This document shows positions 52,565-61,912 of a DNA stretch of 64,000 nucleotides, one piece after another. The notes below the pieces were generated by a model. It did no database searches. It was not told where the DNA came from and saw only the letters and a program-made list of their open reading frames with translations. How positions within the stretch are numbered: the first letter of the stretch is position 1; each line of letters opens with the position of its first letter. The stretch covers positions 230,760 through 294,759 of the forward strand of contig NZ_JAHUWH010000007.1 of the NCBI RefSeq assembly GCF_019219095.1, written 5' to 3'. The position numbers and the translations under genes are program-made. The stretch comes from Acidovorax sp. sic0104 (GTDB lineage: Bacteria > Pseudomonadota > Gammaproteobacteria > Burkholderiales > Burkholderiaceae_C).

Positions 52565-53236
52565 ATGTCCACCGGCCTCATTCATCGCGCTGCCAATCTG
52601 ATTCATATTTGCACGATAGGGGCATCCCTCTCGTTGGCAGTCGTAGCCTTGCTCAACGCCGCCTGGTTGAGCTTTCACGTCCCACTGACCGAGTCGGACT
52701 TCGCGCAGGCATCATGGCTCGGTTCGCCAGCATGGGCTCTACATCCCAGCACCTCGGTTCTCGGCGTGGCAGTCGCTGCGGGTGCGGTGCTGGTGGGCGT
52801 TGCGCTATGGGTGCGTCATCGACTGCTGACCCCACTCGCGGTCGCCCTGACAGCTGTAGCTGTGACTCAGTTCGGGATGTCAGAAGCGGCGGTTGCTCGC
52901 GTGGGACTGCTCGACGGCACAGTGCGCATTGGCTGCTTTGTTCCCGAGGCCCGGGAATGCCGCGAGATGTTGCGCCTGGAGGTCTCCGGAGCGCGCTCCA
53001 GATACCCGGATGCGGGGACACCGGCCGATCGCCGGGGGAACCTCAACGATACGTGGTACGACGCCCGCCTTGAAGCGGAGGTTCCAATGAGCGTGCGTGC
53101 TCTGATCCCCTACTACATCTATCCTGGCGCTGCGCTGATTCGCTCACTTGCACATCTTGGCAAGGCGGATGAGTTGCGGGGCGTAGTGGAAGCGCAGCGT
53201 GCACAGCTGCGTCGGATGCACGCAAATGCTGATTGA
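52565..53236 (+). CDS. Membrane protein of unknown function
   Basis: A 223-residue protein with three or four hydrophobic segments in its first 120 residues and a soluble tail. Its stop overlaps the promoter at 53233. No family was recognised. Confidence 0.7.
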   Translation: MSTGLIHRAANLIHICTIGASLSLAVVALLNAAWLSFHVPLTESDFAQASWLGSPAWALHPSTSVLGVAVAAGAVLVGVALWVRHRLLTPLAVALTAVAVTQFGMSEAAVARVGLLDGTVRIGCFVPEARECREMLRLEVSGARSRYPDAGTPADRRGNLNDTWYDARLEAEVPMSVRALIPYYIYPGAALIRSLAHLGKADELRGVVEAQRAQLRRMHANAD

Positions 53237-53260
53237 CATGGTGTACATGTACACTAGAAT
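53233..53260 (+). promoter_or_regulatory. Promoter with GTGTACATGTACAC operator
   Basis: TTGACA and TAGAAT are separated by 16 bp, of which 14 are the perfect palindrome GTGTACATGTACAC (53241-53254). The design matches the three GTTTATATAAAC promoters, but the operator sequence differs. Confidence 0.78.
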
Positions 53261-53318
53261 TGCGGGATGGTTTTCTGCTTCTACGACCTAGTGCTGCCAG
53301 CACTGGAAGGGTCACTCA

Positions 53319-53630
53319 GTGCCATCGTTTGATTTCGCGAGAGTCGTCCAGCTACGGCCTTTCGATGAGGCAGACGATAAGTTTCAGGGGCCAGCAGTTG
53401 CGATGCGAGCAATGTTGGTGGGGCTGGGAGTGTCGGCCGTGTTCGGAATCGCATTCCTTGTCCTGCTTGCGATGCGGGACCAAGACGCCGCAATCGGCTG
53501 CGGTATCGCGGCTTGCGGCCTATATGCCTTGGCGGCAGGCCTGATGTTCCGCTACGGCATGCCGGGTGCCGGCAGGAACAGCCTGGTTCACTTGGTGCTG
53601 ATGGTCGCGGTGATGGCAGCGGCCACGTAA
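53319..53630 (+). CDS. Small membrane protein
   Basis: A 103-residue protein with three hydrophobic segments, starting at GTG 53319 after GAAGGG, 60 bases downstream of the promoter at 53233. Function is unknown. Confidence 0.65.
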   Translation: MPSFDFARVVQLRPFDEADDKFQGPAVAMRAMLVGLGVSAVFGIAFLVLLAMRDQDAAIGCGIAACGLYALAAGLMFRYGMPGAGRNSLVHLVLMVAVMAAAT

Positions 53631-53638
53631 GGATCGCC

Positions 53639-53929
53639 ATGGGTAGAACGGTACTGACTGGCCCGAGGGCTGCAACGCGAGACGCGTCCTGGTACAGGCG
53701 CCCCAGTACCCATGGCAAGGACCTCGTGTACCACGTCGTTCGGGGCGACGTGCATGCCGGAGAGGGTGCTTGCGGGGTCCCGGTGGTGGCCACCCAAGGC
53801 TTCGCGCCGAGCCTGGACGCTACGGTTGCTGCTGAAGACGTGCGGCCAGAGTGGCGGTGCGGGCGCCCCGGTTGCCGTGCTAGATGGCCGACTTGGGCCG
53901 AACCGGAAGATCAACCTGTTAAGGAGTAG
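53639..53929 (+). CDS. Small protein with WRC..CRARW motif
   Basis: A 96-residue protein. ATG 53639 follows AAGGAT. It has GACGVP and a C-terminal WRCGRPGCRARWP block that may bind metal. No known function. Confidence 0.65.
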   Translation: MGRTVLTGPRAATRDASWYRRPSTHGKDLVYHVVRGDVHAGEGACGVPVVATQGFAPSLDATVAAEDVRPEWRCGRPGCRARWPTWAEPEDQPVKE

Positions 53930-53934
53930 ACGAG

Positions 53935-54150
53935 ATGTCTTTGCGCAGTGCCGTCCTGACGGCCGTCTTCGTGGGTGTTGCCATCACCGTGTTTCCTTTC
54001 ACTCTGGGCGTTCTGCAGCCACACTGGGCGGCACTCCAGGCCGACATCCGCGACTGCGTGGAGACCAGGCCCGCCGACCGCAAAATGGAGCAGCAGAAGA
54101 ACTGCAAACCGCGCAGCCCCGCTGGAGTCCTGATCCCGGGTGTCCTATGA
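53935..54150 (+). CDS. Small membrane-anchored protein
   Basis: A 71-residue protein with one N-terminal membrane helix (about 6-26) and a basic soluble tail with two cysteines. AAGGAG precedes it, and it overlaps the next gene (ATGA). Confidence 0.65.
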   Translation: MSLRSAVLTAVFVGVAITVFPFTLGVLQPHWAALQADIRDCVETRPADRKMEQQKNCKPRSPAGVLIPGVL

Positions 54151-54392
54151 ACGCGCATGCCGCAGGTGCAGGTATGCGGGAAGCAAAGGTGTACAGCCTC
54201 AAGCTGAGTAGTGCGCAGAATATGGCCTGCCAGCGTATGGAAGCTGTTTCGGGGCTTCCCCCGGTGTGCCTTGAGGACCTTGAGGCTGGGACGCTCACGC
54301 CCACCGAGTTCTGGCGCATGCAGCTCGTTACGATCCACGACATCAGTGTGGCTGTGCAGAACATCGATTTCCCAACCGAGGAACGCGCGTGA
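54147..54392 (+). CDS. Small hypothetical protein
   Basis: An 81-residue protein in an overlapping chain of small genes. The pattern SAQNMACQRMEAVSGLPPVCLEDLEAG is helical. Function is unknown. Confidence 0.6.
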   Translation: MNAHAAGAGMREAKVYSLKLSSAQNMACQRMEAVSGLPPVCLEDLEAGTLTPTEFWRMQLVTIHDISVAVQNIDFPTEERA

Positions 54393-54859
54393 GTTTCACT
54401 CTTCAACGATCCGAGTTGCTGAGCTACGCAATGGCTTTTCGGCAGGCGATGCTCCAAGGGGCCTCCAGTTCGCGCATGTGCGCGGCTGTATCTGCCCCTC
54501 TTCGCGCCGCCTTGATCCGGCTTGGTGTCGAAGCGGTGCTCGTCGAGTCCGACCTGGACGAGTGCAACCACATCTTCCTGAAGCTCCTGGATGGCGAGAT
54601 CCTCGACCCCACGGCGGACCAGTTCAACGAGGGCTCACGGGTGCAGTTGCCGGAGGTCTATCTGGGGCCGGGGGCCAGGATCCACACGGGCGCGCAACCT
54701 TGGGCCGGTGGTTTGGAGTGGGGGCCTTTCATGGAAGAAATCCAGCGCCTTGTGCCCTCCCTAGCACCCGACAAGGTCGGCCGCGCAGTCGGCCTCCTTT
54801 TGCGATCGTTCCCCGGGCGGCTGGAGCCTGCCCGCGCCCCCAACCAAGCTTCTCTCTGA
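54389..54859 (+). CDS. Hypothetical protein with Cys-His-Asp pattern
   Basis: A 156-residue protein starting at GTG 54389 in a four-base overlap. It has a cysteine at the start of a helix (SSRMCAAVSAPLRAAL), NHIFLKL and LDPTADQF in the order Cys, His, Asp, the arrangement of papain-like or transglutaminase-like enzymes. Activity is only a suggestion. Confidence 0.6.
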   Translation: MSFTLQRSELLSYAMAFRQAMLQGASSSRMCAAVSAPLRAALIRLGVEAVLVESDLDECNHIFLKLLDGEILDPTADQFNEGSRVQLPEVYLGPGARIHTGAQPWAGGLEWGPFMEEIQRLVPSLAPDKVGRAVGLLLRSFPGRLEPARAPNQASL

Positions 54860-54870
54860 GCCTTAAACCC

Positions 54871-55122
54871 ATGACACGTATCGCACCACTGAACGGCAAC
54901 GCCACCAGGCCATTGAGCGAGCACGCCCGGGAACGGCTACGCGACATCTCACACAAGCCAGTACCGAGCGTCGAACTGAATCCTGGGGTGGCGAATCGGC
55001 TGTTGCGAGAAGCCCTGGTCGAAACCGTGGAGCTGCCCAGTCCGTTTGCGACCCACAAAGGAAGGCTCGTCTCCCACCTCAAGATCACCGAGGCTGGACA
55101 ACGTGTCCTCTCCGGTGCTTGA
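54871..55122 (+). CDS. Small winged-helix-like protein
   Basis: An 83-residue protein with a clear winged-helix pattern: LSEHARERLRDIS, ELNPGVANRLLREALVE and KITEAGQRVL. It may bind DNA. It lies in the chain of small genes leading to the SMC operon. Confidence 0.7.
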   Translation: MTRIAPLNGNATRPLSEHARERLRDISHKPVPSVELNPGVANRLLREALVETVELPSPFATHKGRLVSHLKITEAGQRVLSGA

Positions 55123-55141
55123 GTGGATTGGATCTTGATAC

Positions 55142-55462
55142 ATGGCGAGATACATTGGCGCGGTGCGCTTTGAGGACGGACTTCTTCTCCACTTCGTGTA
55201 CGACGGCACGACGGACATCGCGCTTCCAAGGCTGTATGCCACTCAGGAAGCAGCGAGTGTTCGCCGACGCGCGGTTCACACTGCGCCGATAGGACGCAAC
55301 GGGGTTGGGGAAGCCGTCGAAGTGATGCCCTTCGTCGAGCAGGGGAGCGACAAGGTAGAGTTCAGGTCCACCGCAGACCGCGCCCGGATGATGCTCACCG
55401 GCCCTCGTTCGTATGAGGAGCAGTTCGCGGTTGCGCGGGGCGGGTGGGACGGACACGGATAG
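55142..55462 (+). CDS. Small hypothetical protein
   Basis: A 106-residue beta-rich protein ending 31 bases before the SMC operon. No motif was recognised; it may be part of the same transcript. Confidence 0.6.
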   Translation: MARYIGAVRFEDGLLLHFVYDGTTDIALPRLYATQEAASVRRRAVHTAPIGRNGVGEAVEVMPFVEQGSDKVEFRSTADRARMMLTGPRSYEEQFAVARGGWDGHG

Positions 55463-55493
55463 GCGACAAAGCAGCGGAAGGCATCAGGTGCAT

Positions 55494-58400
55494 ATGGAAC
55501 AAGCTATTGGAGAAAAGCGGTATCAGTTGTGCCGGATGGTGCTGATCAATGCCGGCACGAACAAGAACACCGCGAGCGGCCGAATCACCTCCATCGATCC
55601 ACGGGGCGGGGCTGCGGTGCTTGGCGCGAATGGGGTGGGAAAGACCACCACATTGCGCCTGATGCCATTGTTCTTCGGCTACCTACCCAGCAAGCTGGTC
55701 GCAGGCTCCGGAGGAGCGACAGGGATGCTGAAGTTCCTGCTCCCCGACGACACCAGCGCGATTGCCTACGAGTACCGGCGCGGAGATACCTCTGATCTGC
55801 GACTCGCGGTGCTGCGCAGGCGCCAGGACGACGAGAACGCGCCGATGTACCGGATCTATCGCTGCGGTTTTGACGAGCGGCTGTTTGTGAAGGACGGATT
55901 CTTCCTGGCGGACCAGGAAGCGCAGGAACAGGCGAACACACTCGGAATCACTGGCACGCGGATGCTGACATCGGCCGACTATCGGGCGGTGATTCTGCGT
56001 ACCTCGAACCCGGTCAAGGACAAGCGCCTTCGGGACTACCGGTTGGAGCATTCGTTCGGTCCGAACTCTCTGGACCTTCTAGACCGTTTGATGGGCGCGA
56101 TGCTGGTAGACAAGGTAGACCTGGACGATATCGTGCAGGTCGCGGTCAGCCGCGTGCAATCGAACATAGGCCAGGCCGAGCATGGGAAGCTGCCGTTCAA
56201 GCAGAAGGCGGCCCAGATTGACGACTGGGTGTCGTTGCGACGGGCGTGTGAGGACGCGCTGGCCCAGTCGTCGAAGGTTGCGGATCAGAAGGTTGCGATT
56301 GAGGAGTACGCGGCGATTGAAAATCAACTGCGGGCATCTTGGTGGAATGTGAGCCACCTCAAATCACTCAAAGAGAAAGAGCAGCTGTTGGCCGGGAGCG
56401 AACTCCGCGACCTGAGAGCGGGCCATGGCGATCAATCCCTCCAGGATGAGCGCCAACGCAGCGCCCTGGAGGATGAGGTCAGGGACAGCAGCGAGGCAGC
56501 CAGGGCCGCGCGTGACCGCTGGTCCGATCTGAATGCGGAGCAAACGCGTTTCAGCAGCGAGGATGCCATCGGCTGGGAGGAGCGCATTCGCAATGAAGAG
56601 CAACTTCAGGCCCGGCACCAGCGTCTCACCCATCAGATTGAGCTGGCAACCTCCGCGCAAACCGATGTGCTGGCTGAAACCGAGAAGCTCAAAAAAGCAG
56701 CTGAATCCGAGACCCAGCAAGCGATCGCAGGCCTGCAGGCAGCGAAGGAAGAACCGCAGCTGGCGTACGACAGCGCGATCGAGGAGATAGCGAAGAAGGA
56801 AGCACCTGCGGTGCAGAGCGCTGAGCAAGCTGCAGATAGCGCGATTGGCGAGCTTCAGCAGGGCATGGAACCGCTTGCGAGGGCCCTCGGCGAGTGGGCG
56901 GCCAAGCAGCAGAACCCCCAGCCGGATCCCGCGCACAACGAGGCGCTGCGCGTGGCGAATGGCGCTCTGCAGGCAAACGCGATTGAACTCAACAAGTCCC
57001 AGACCGCGTTGGCAGCGGCGACTGCCTCGCAAGTCAGCGCGAAAGGGGCCTATGACGCTCGGGAGCTGCTGGTAAGGCAAGCCACTGCTAGACACGCAGA
57101 TGCAGAGAGGGCGCTCGGCGAGGTGGAGGCGTTGGTCTCCCCTGCGCCTGGGTCACTGCTGTACACCCTGCGTCAACACCCCGATGAGAGTTGGAAGCGC
57201 AACCTCGCCAAAACCCTTGACGTTGGCCTGCTGTCGCGGGCCGATCTGGGCCCGGAGTTCATCGGGGAGGATGCACCGACGTTGTATGGCTGGGACATCC
57301 ACTTGGAATCAGTTCGAACGCCCGATTGGGCCGACGATGGGGCCGCGCGCGCAGCCGTGGAGGCAGCGGGGGCCAAGGTCGCTGCTGCCAAGTCGCTGGT
57401 TGTCGCCACGTCAGCTGAACTGGGTGCCAAGTCGGATGCGCTCGCGGCTGCGACGGAGGCCGTGAAGATTGCCGAGGCGGAGAAATCGGTCCTGGAGGCA
57501 CGGGCAATACCGCTGCTCGCCAACAAAGACAAGGCCGAGCTTGACATCCGAAACGCGACCAGCGCGGCACTTCGGGAGGCGCAAGAGCGGCTAATCCAGC
57601 TGAACAAGGACCTGGAGGAATCGAAGAGGGCGGTAGCGGACGCGCAGGAGGAGAAGACTGAGACACTCAATCGCATCCGCCGCGAGTTTCGAGCATTGCG
57701 CGAGGACGCAGCGACAGTGCGCAAGAGCGCGCTTGCACAGATCGATGCTTCTATTAAAACCGCCAGTTCCCTGCTCGAAGCCGAGCTTGCCGGCCTCGAT
57801 AAACAATTGAATGACCGGCTCAACAAGGCGGGGGTGGACGTAGATTCGCTTGCAAAGGTGAAAGCGGACGCTGGCAAGCTTTGGGATGACCTTGTCCAAA
57901 TCCAGAACCACAAGCCATTCGTTCAGTCGTGGAAAGACTTCCTAGCCCGGGGCGGAGCGGCAATGGTTGCCGAGGCAAAGACGGCCTCCGAACTTACCCA
58001 GGGGCTTGCAGCGAAGGCGCTTCAAAACTTCAATGCGCACGAGGAGGCGGTCCGGAAACGCAACCGTGAGTTCAATGCAGCCGTCGAGAAACTCGAAGCG
58101 CGGGTGTCGCGGTGCGAGACAGACGCTTCCAGCCTGGGTCACCTGCTGGAAAGCTTTGATGGAAAGCCAGCATACGTTGCGCCCACTGTGACGTTGGACG
58201 TCGGTGTGGATACGCTCAGGGGCACAGTTGACGAGCAGCGCACTGAGCTGGCCGAAAAAATGGCCGAGATACGAAATCGGCATACGCAGCTCTCAAGCAA
58301 ACTGCGGTCGGGACACAAGGTGCTGACGAAGTTCGTCGAAGACTGGCTAAGCCAGGATCCTTCCCGTCTGGGGTCGGACATCGGGCAAGCCCTAGCACTG

Positions 58401-59186
58401 TGTCAATGTCACGGGCAGATCGGGGCTGAGATCGTGCGTCAGAACAATCTCGAACTGCGCACCATCTTTGCCAACATCGACGCTCTGCACACGGCGTTGC
58501 AGACCTTCAAGACAGAGGTGGGGCGTGTCAACAAGCAGATCCAGGAGGGTCTGAGTGCGGTCACTTGCTTTGAGCGCATCTCTGAGCTGAACCTCTGGAT
58601 TGCGACAAACTTCGAGGAGCTCGGCTTCTACGCAAAGCTGCGAAAGATGACTGCGCTCATCCAAGACTACGCGGTGAGCGGGGCATACCTGAACGACCGG
58701 GAGCTGGCCCCGCGCGACATTGCGACTGCGCTGGGTGACTTTGCAAGCGTGGTCGGACGTGATGGTAGTCTCGAAATCAATCTTGGCGCGTACATCTCGA
58801 TTGGGGGAAGTGTGCTGGACAATGGGACGTTGCGAGAGTTCAAGACGCAACGCGAATTGGAGGCGATTTCCAGCAACGGGCTCACTTCCATCGTGATGAT
58901 CTGTTTGATGTGCGCTCTCGTGAACACGATGAGGGGGGAGGACCAAGTGTGGATTCCCTGGGTCACAGACGAGGTGGGGGACTTCGACCAGCAGAATCTT
59001 TTGGCCTTGATGCAGATGCTCAAGGACAACCGCATCGACATCGTTACGGCCTCGCCGTCGCTTGATCTGATGCAGCGCGGCGTGTTTGCGCGACGTTATC
59101 TCTTCGAGGATCGAGGACGAGTTCGGCTGTATCGGCAATCCGCTCCGCTCGTGCCTGCGAGCGCCAGCGCCGAGGTGCAGGTATGA
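55494..59186 (+). CDS. jetC: SMC-like ATPase, JetC/MksB type
   Basis: The 1230-residue product is the motor of a MukBEF/Wadjet-like complex. It has Walker A GANGVGKTT (44-52), long coiled-coil arms (about 270-540 and 620-960), a central hinge-like block around GSLLYTLRQHPDESWK and DAPTLYGWDIHLE, the ABC signature region ISSNGLTS (about 1125-1132) and Walker B WVTDEVGDFD (about 1155-1164). In Wadjet systems this protein extrudes DNA loops to detect small circular DNA. ATG 55494 is chosen over an in-frame start at 55413. It overlaps the next gene by four bases. Confidence 0.88.
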   Translation: MEQAIGEKRYQLCRMVLINAGTNKNTASGRITSIDPRGGAAVLGANGVGKTTTLRLMPLFFGYLPSKLVAGSGGATGMLKFLLPDDTSAIAYEYRRGDTSDLRLAVLRRRQDDENAPMYRIYRCGFDERLFVKDGFFLADQEAQEQANTLGITGTRMLTSADYRAVILRTSNPVKDKRLRDYRLEHSFGPNSLDLLDRLMGAMLVDKVDLDDIVQVAVSRVQSNIGQAEHGKLPFKQKAAQIDDWVSLRRACEDALAQSSKVADQKVAIEEYAAIENQLRASWWNVSHLKSLKEKEQLLAGSELRDLRAGHGDQSLQDERQRSALEDEVRDSSEAARAARDRWSDLNAEQTRFSSEDAIGWEERIRNEEQLQARHQRLTHQIELATSAQTDVLAETEKLKKAAESETQQAIAGLQAAKEEPQLAYDSAIEEIAKKEAPAVQSAEQAADSAIGELQQGMEPLARALGEWAAKQQNPQPDPAHNEALRVANGALQANAIELNKSQTALAAATASQVSAKGAYDARELLVRQATARHADAERALGEVEALVSPAPGSLLYTLRQHPDESWKRNLAKTLDVGLLSRADLGPEFIGEDAPTLYGWDIHLESVRTPDWADDGAARAAVEAAGAKVAAAKSLVVATSAELGAKSDALAAATEAVKIAEAEKSVLEARAIPLLANKDKAELDIRNATSAALREAQERLIQLNKDLEESKRAVADAQEEKTETLNRIRREFRALREDAATVRKSALAQIDASIKTASSLLEAELAGLDKQLNDRLNKAGVDVDSLAKVKADAGKLWDDLVQIQNHKPFVQSWKDFLARGGAAMVAEAKTASELTQGLAAKALQNFNAHEEAVRKRNREFNAAVEKLEARVSRCETDASSLGHLLESFDGKPAYVAPTVTLDVGVDTLRGTVDEQRTELAEKMAEIRNRHTQLSSKLRSGHKVLTKFVEDWLSQDPSRLGSDIGQALALCQCHGQIGAEIVRQNNLELRTIFANIDALHTALQTFKTEVGRVNKQIQEGLSAVTCFERISELNLWIATNFEELGFYAKLRKMTALIQDYAVSGAYLNDRELAPRDIATALGDFASVVGRDGSLEINLGAYISIGGSVLDNGTLREFKTQRELEAISSNGLTSIVMICLMCALVNTMRGEDQVWIPWVTDEVGDFDQQNLLALMQMLKDNRIDIVTASPSLDLMQRGVFARRYLFEDRGRVRLYRQSAPLVPASASAEVQV

Positions 59187-59839
59187 ACGGTCAGTGTACT
59201 CGGCTGTTGCTTGCGGGGGAGTACATCTGCGATGTGCGCTACCCCAACGAATTCGAGATTTTGCAGGACGAGCTTCAGCAGGAGCAGATCGACGGCTGGC
59301 TGGCCGGCATCAACATGCGGCTGGCGCGGCTCAATGAGACGGGAGCCTTCTTCATGGCCCCCTTGGTTGTCACGTCCGACGACCACGCGCGTCTGCGCAG
59401 AGAGCTGCTCGATTTCCGCGACGTCTATGGCCCCGCCATTGTGATGCTGGATCTCATCCGCCAAGCAGACTCCCTCGGGATCACGCTGTCCCCCGGCGAG
59501 TACATCCCGCTCTACGAGCTTGAGCAAGCAGTGGTCAATCAGGGCACGCTTGAAATGCTGCTTCGCACGAAGCTCGCAGTGATCAACGAAGGCAACCCGC
59601 GTAACTCGGTTCGGGAAAACCTGCGGCGCCTGCTGATGCATCTGGCCAAGGACGGGTACGTGTTTCTCGCTTCAAAGGAGACTGAGACTTATCGCGTCAC
59701 GGGGAAAATCGAGCAGCTGTATGCGGTACTGCAGTTTCTCAGTGAGAACCGGGTGATACCTGACACCGACGTGGACGAATCAGAGATTGAGGATCCTGAC
59801 CTGATTGACTTGGCCAACGCGGAAGAGGACGAGCCGTGA
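59183..59839 (+). CDS. jetB: MukE-like subunit, JetB/MksE type
   Basis: The 218-residue product has the tandem winged-helix layout of MukE/JetB proteins: a PLYELEQAVVNQGTLEMLL helix set and a YVFLASKETETYRVTGKIEQLYAVL wing near the C-terminus, then an acidic tail. In the family it binds the kleisin dimer and DNA. Start and stop overlap the genes on both sides by four bases. Confidence 0.8.
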   Translation: MNGQCTRLLLAGEYICDVRYPNEFEILQDELQQEQIDGWLAGINMRLARLNETGAFFMAPLVVTSDDHARLRRELLDFRDVYGPAIVMLDLIRQADSLGITLSPGEYIPLYELEQAVVNQGTLEMLLRTKLAVINEGNPRNSVRENLRRLLMHLAKDGYVFLASKETETYRVTGKIEQLYAVLQFLSENRVIPDTDVDESEIEDPDLIDLANAEEDEP

Positions 59840-61074
59840 GCGAGCGCAGCGATCAGGTCGAAAAGCTCCTCGGCGTGCTGCACCGGCATTCCGAGCTGGT
59901 GTCCGAAGCCTTCGAGGGAGAGGTTTCTGGGGACACGCGGCAGCGGTCCAAGGCGATTGAGGCGTTGTTTGAGTCTGGTGCCTTCAAACCTTACGACGAA
60001 GACACCTATCGGCTCAATCCTCGGCTTCGTGAGTTCATCGCCGATCACTTGTCCAGCTACCACGCCTACCAGTCGCTGCGGGGAGTCACGGGCACCATGC
60101 GCCAGGCGCAGGCTCAATGGCGCGCGCTCTACAGGCTAAAGGAGCGGGGCTCGCGCCGAAACTTCGACACACTGCTGGCAGCTCTCGACGAGTCCATTGC
60201 AGAAATTTCATTTGCAATTCAGGCTAATCTGGCCATGCTCTACGTGCTGCTCGGATCACAGTTCGGGAACGTCGTGGGGCTTGCGGCGAAGATGGCGCAG
60301 AACGCCTACTACGCGGCCCAGGTTGCAGTGTTTCTTCGCGACATGGAGGCAATCCGCAGGTTCGTAGATCGGGTGCAGGATGAGGCGATCGCAGCGGGAC
60401 TGCCGGACGTGCGCATCCTGATCTCGCGCAGGCTTGGTTCGCGCCTCCTTGGTTGGACGGGGCAGCTCAAGGATGCCCAAGCTGCCATCACCCGGCGCTT
60501 GTTCGACGCCAGGCGTATGGAGGCCCGGTTGAAGCAGCTGTCGAACTTCAGCTTGTGGCTCGATCGGAACAAGACAACGAAGGGTTGGGAGTTGGAAGGG
60601 GCCAACCTGGAAGCGGTGGACGTCGCATTGTGGCGGCCGGTGCGAGTGAAGGTGCGCCCCCAGCCCGACGTCGCGGACACCGATGTGGTGGTCGCTGACG
60701 GGTTGTCCCGAATCTTGGCGGCAATGCCGGCGCCGAAGCCAGAGCCCAAGGTCAAAGCCCCGCCTGTTCCCCAGCGCCGAATTGATGAAGATGACGACGG
60801 TGTGGTGGCTGAGGAAGAGTCCCTGCACGAACGTGCGCTTCGGGCTTTCGTTGCCGAGGCGTCCCAACCTGCCAGGGGGTCGATGTTGCTGGGGAGCTTC
60901 AAGCGCTCACGGCCCGAGCTAGATGCGCTCGACGATGGTGCGTGGCTGATGTACGCATACCTGCAGTTGCAGGGGACCGGCTTCGTGATCGATATCCTTG
61001 ATGCGCCTGCTGGTAGGGGCTTTGTGCTCAACGAGCCCTTCAGCGACATCAGGGTACACAGGGCGCAGCCGTGA
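59836..61074 (+). CDS. jetA: Kleisin-like subunit, JetA/MksF type
   Basis: The 412-residue product is helical from about 5 to 260, with a winged-helix start (LRLNPRLREFIADHL-like block), followed by an acidic, proline-rich linker (about 295-330) and a C-terminal winged-helix-like part. This is the kleisin layout that bridges the two heads of the SMC dimer. It starts at GTG 59836 in a four-base overlap. Confidence 0.78.
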   Translation: MSERSDQVEKLLGVLHRHSELVSEAFEGEVSGDTRQRSKAIEALFESGAFKPYDEDTYRLNPRLREFIADHLSSYHAYQSLRGVTGTMRQAQAQWRALYRLKERGSRRNFDTLLAALDESIAEISFAIQANLAMLYVLLGSQFGNVVGLAAKMAQNAYYAAQVAVFLRDMEAIRRFVDRVQDEAIAAGLPDVRILISRRLGSRLLGWTGQLKDAQAAITRRLFDARRMEARLKQLSNFSLWLDRNKTTKGWELEGANLEAVDVALWRPVRVKVRPQPDVADTDVVVADGLSRILAAMPAPKPEPKVKAPPVPQRRIDEDDDGVVAEEESLHERALRAFVAEASQPARGSMLLGSFKRSRPELDALDDGAWLMYAYLQLQGTGFVIDILDAPAGRGFVLNEPFSDIRVHRAQP

Positions 61075-61901
61075 GCCTGTCCGCCACCGAACGTGGATTC
61101 CTGCAGCGGCTTGTCAGGACCACGCCCCCCTCGGTGGTACCAGGGAAGGCGGCGGTATTCTTCAGTGAGCACTATGGCCTCGGCCAACGCGCGGGCAGGG
61201 CGATCTTTTACACGGATGCCCACTACGCCCAGGCTGCGAAGATTCTCGCCTCGAATGGTCTGCCTCCCGAGTCCCTCGGTCCAGATGCCACGCGAGCCCA
61301 AGCCGCCCAGTTCGGCGGCATGTCAGAAAAATCCGGCACACGGCCGACGCACGAAGGTGAGATTGCCGTTATCGCGAGGGGGGGTTGCCGGTTGGGGCAG
61401 AGGCCATGGGAGAGTCCCACGGGGGCCTGCCTCATAGCCACTGTGGACACGCTGTTGCATGTTCACTGTGACGCGATCTGTGTGGTCGAGAACTGGGAGG
61501 CCATGAGGTCCCTGCACCTCTATCGCTGGCTCCGGGCGGATGACGCAAAGGTGCTCTATGTCTTTCGAGGCGACACGAAGTTCTCGCCTGGCCCAGTGAA
61601 GTCCTTTTTGTCCGGACGCACCGAGCCCTTGTGGGCCTTCGTGGATTTTGATCCAGCGGGGCTCGGCATCGCGAACGGGCTCCCTGGCGAACGCCTGGCG
61701 AGATTGGTTTTGCCGACTTGGGAGTGGTTGGCCAGCGCTGCTGACACGGTACGCGGCCGGGAGTTGTTCGGCCAGCAGGCCGCGCAGTGGTCTGCCACGC
61801 TTGACTCGGCGCGTCATCCGCTAGTTCGTGCGGCATGGACAGTGCTCAGTGACCTCCAAGCGGGGGTCACGCAAGAACGGATGTTGGGCGCTCCCGAGTA
61901 G
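61071..61901 (+). CDS. jetD: Toprim nuclease subunit, JetD/MksG-like
   Basis: The 276-residue product has a toprim-type acidic set: E in CVVENWEAM (about 139) and D-x-D in FVDFDPAGLG (about 191-193). JetD and MksG use such a domain to cut plasmid DNA trapped by the SMC complex. It is shorter than typical JetD (about 350-400 residues), so the N-terminal DNA-binding part may be reduced. It starts at GTG 61071 in a four-base overlap. Confidence 0.82.
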   Translation: MSLSATERGFLQRLVRTTPPSVVPGKAAVFFSEHYGLGQRAGRAIFYTDAHYAQAAKILASNGLPPESLGPDATRAQAAQFGGMSEKSGTRPTHEGEIAVIARGGCRLGQRPWESPTGACLIATVDTLLHVHCDAICVVENWEAMRSLHLYRWLRADDAKVLYVFRGDTKFSPGPVKSFLSGRTEPLWAFVDFDPAGLGIANGLPGERLARLVLPTWEWLASAADTVRGRELFGQQAAQWSATLDSARHPLVRAAWTVLSDLQAGVTQERMLGAPE

Positions 61902-61912
61902 CACCGCAGAAC

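Noticed and set aside
60309..61301. Minus-strand 330-codon frame opposite jetA and jetD
   Set aside because: It is a shadow of an overlapping, motif-supported operon.
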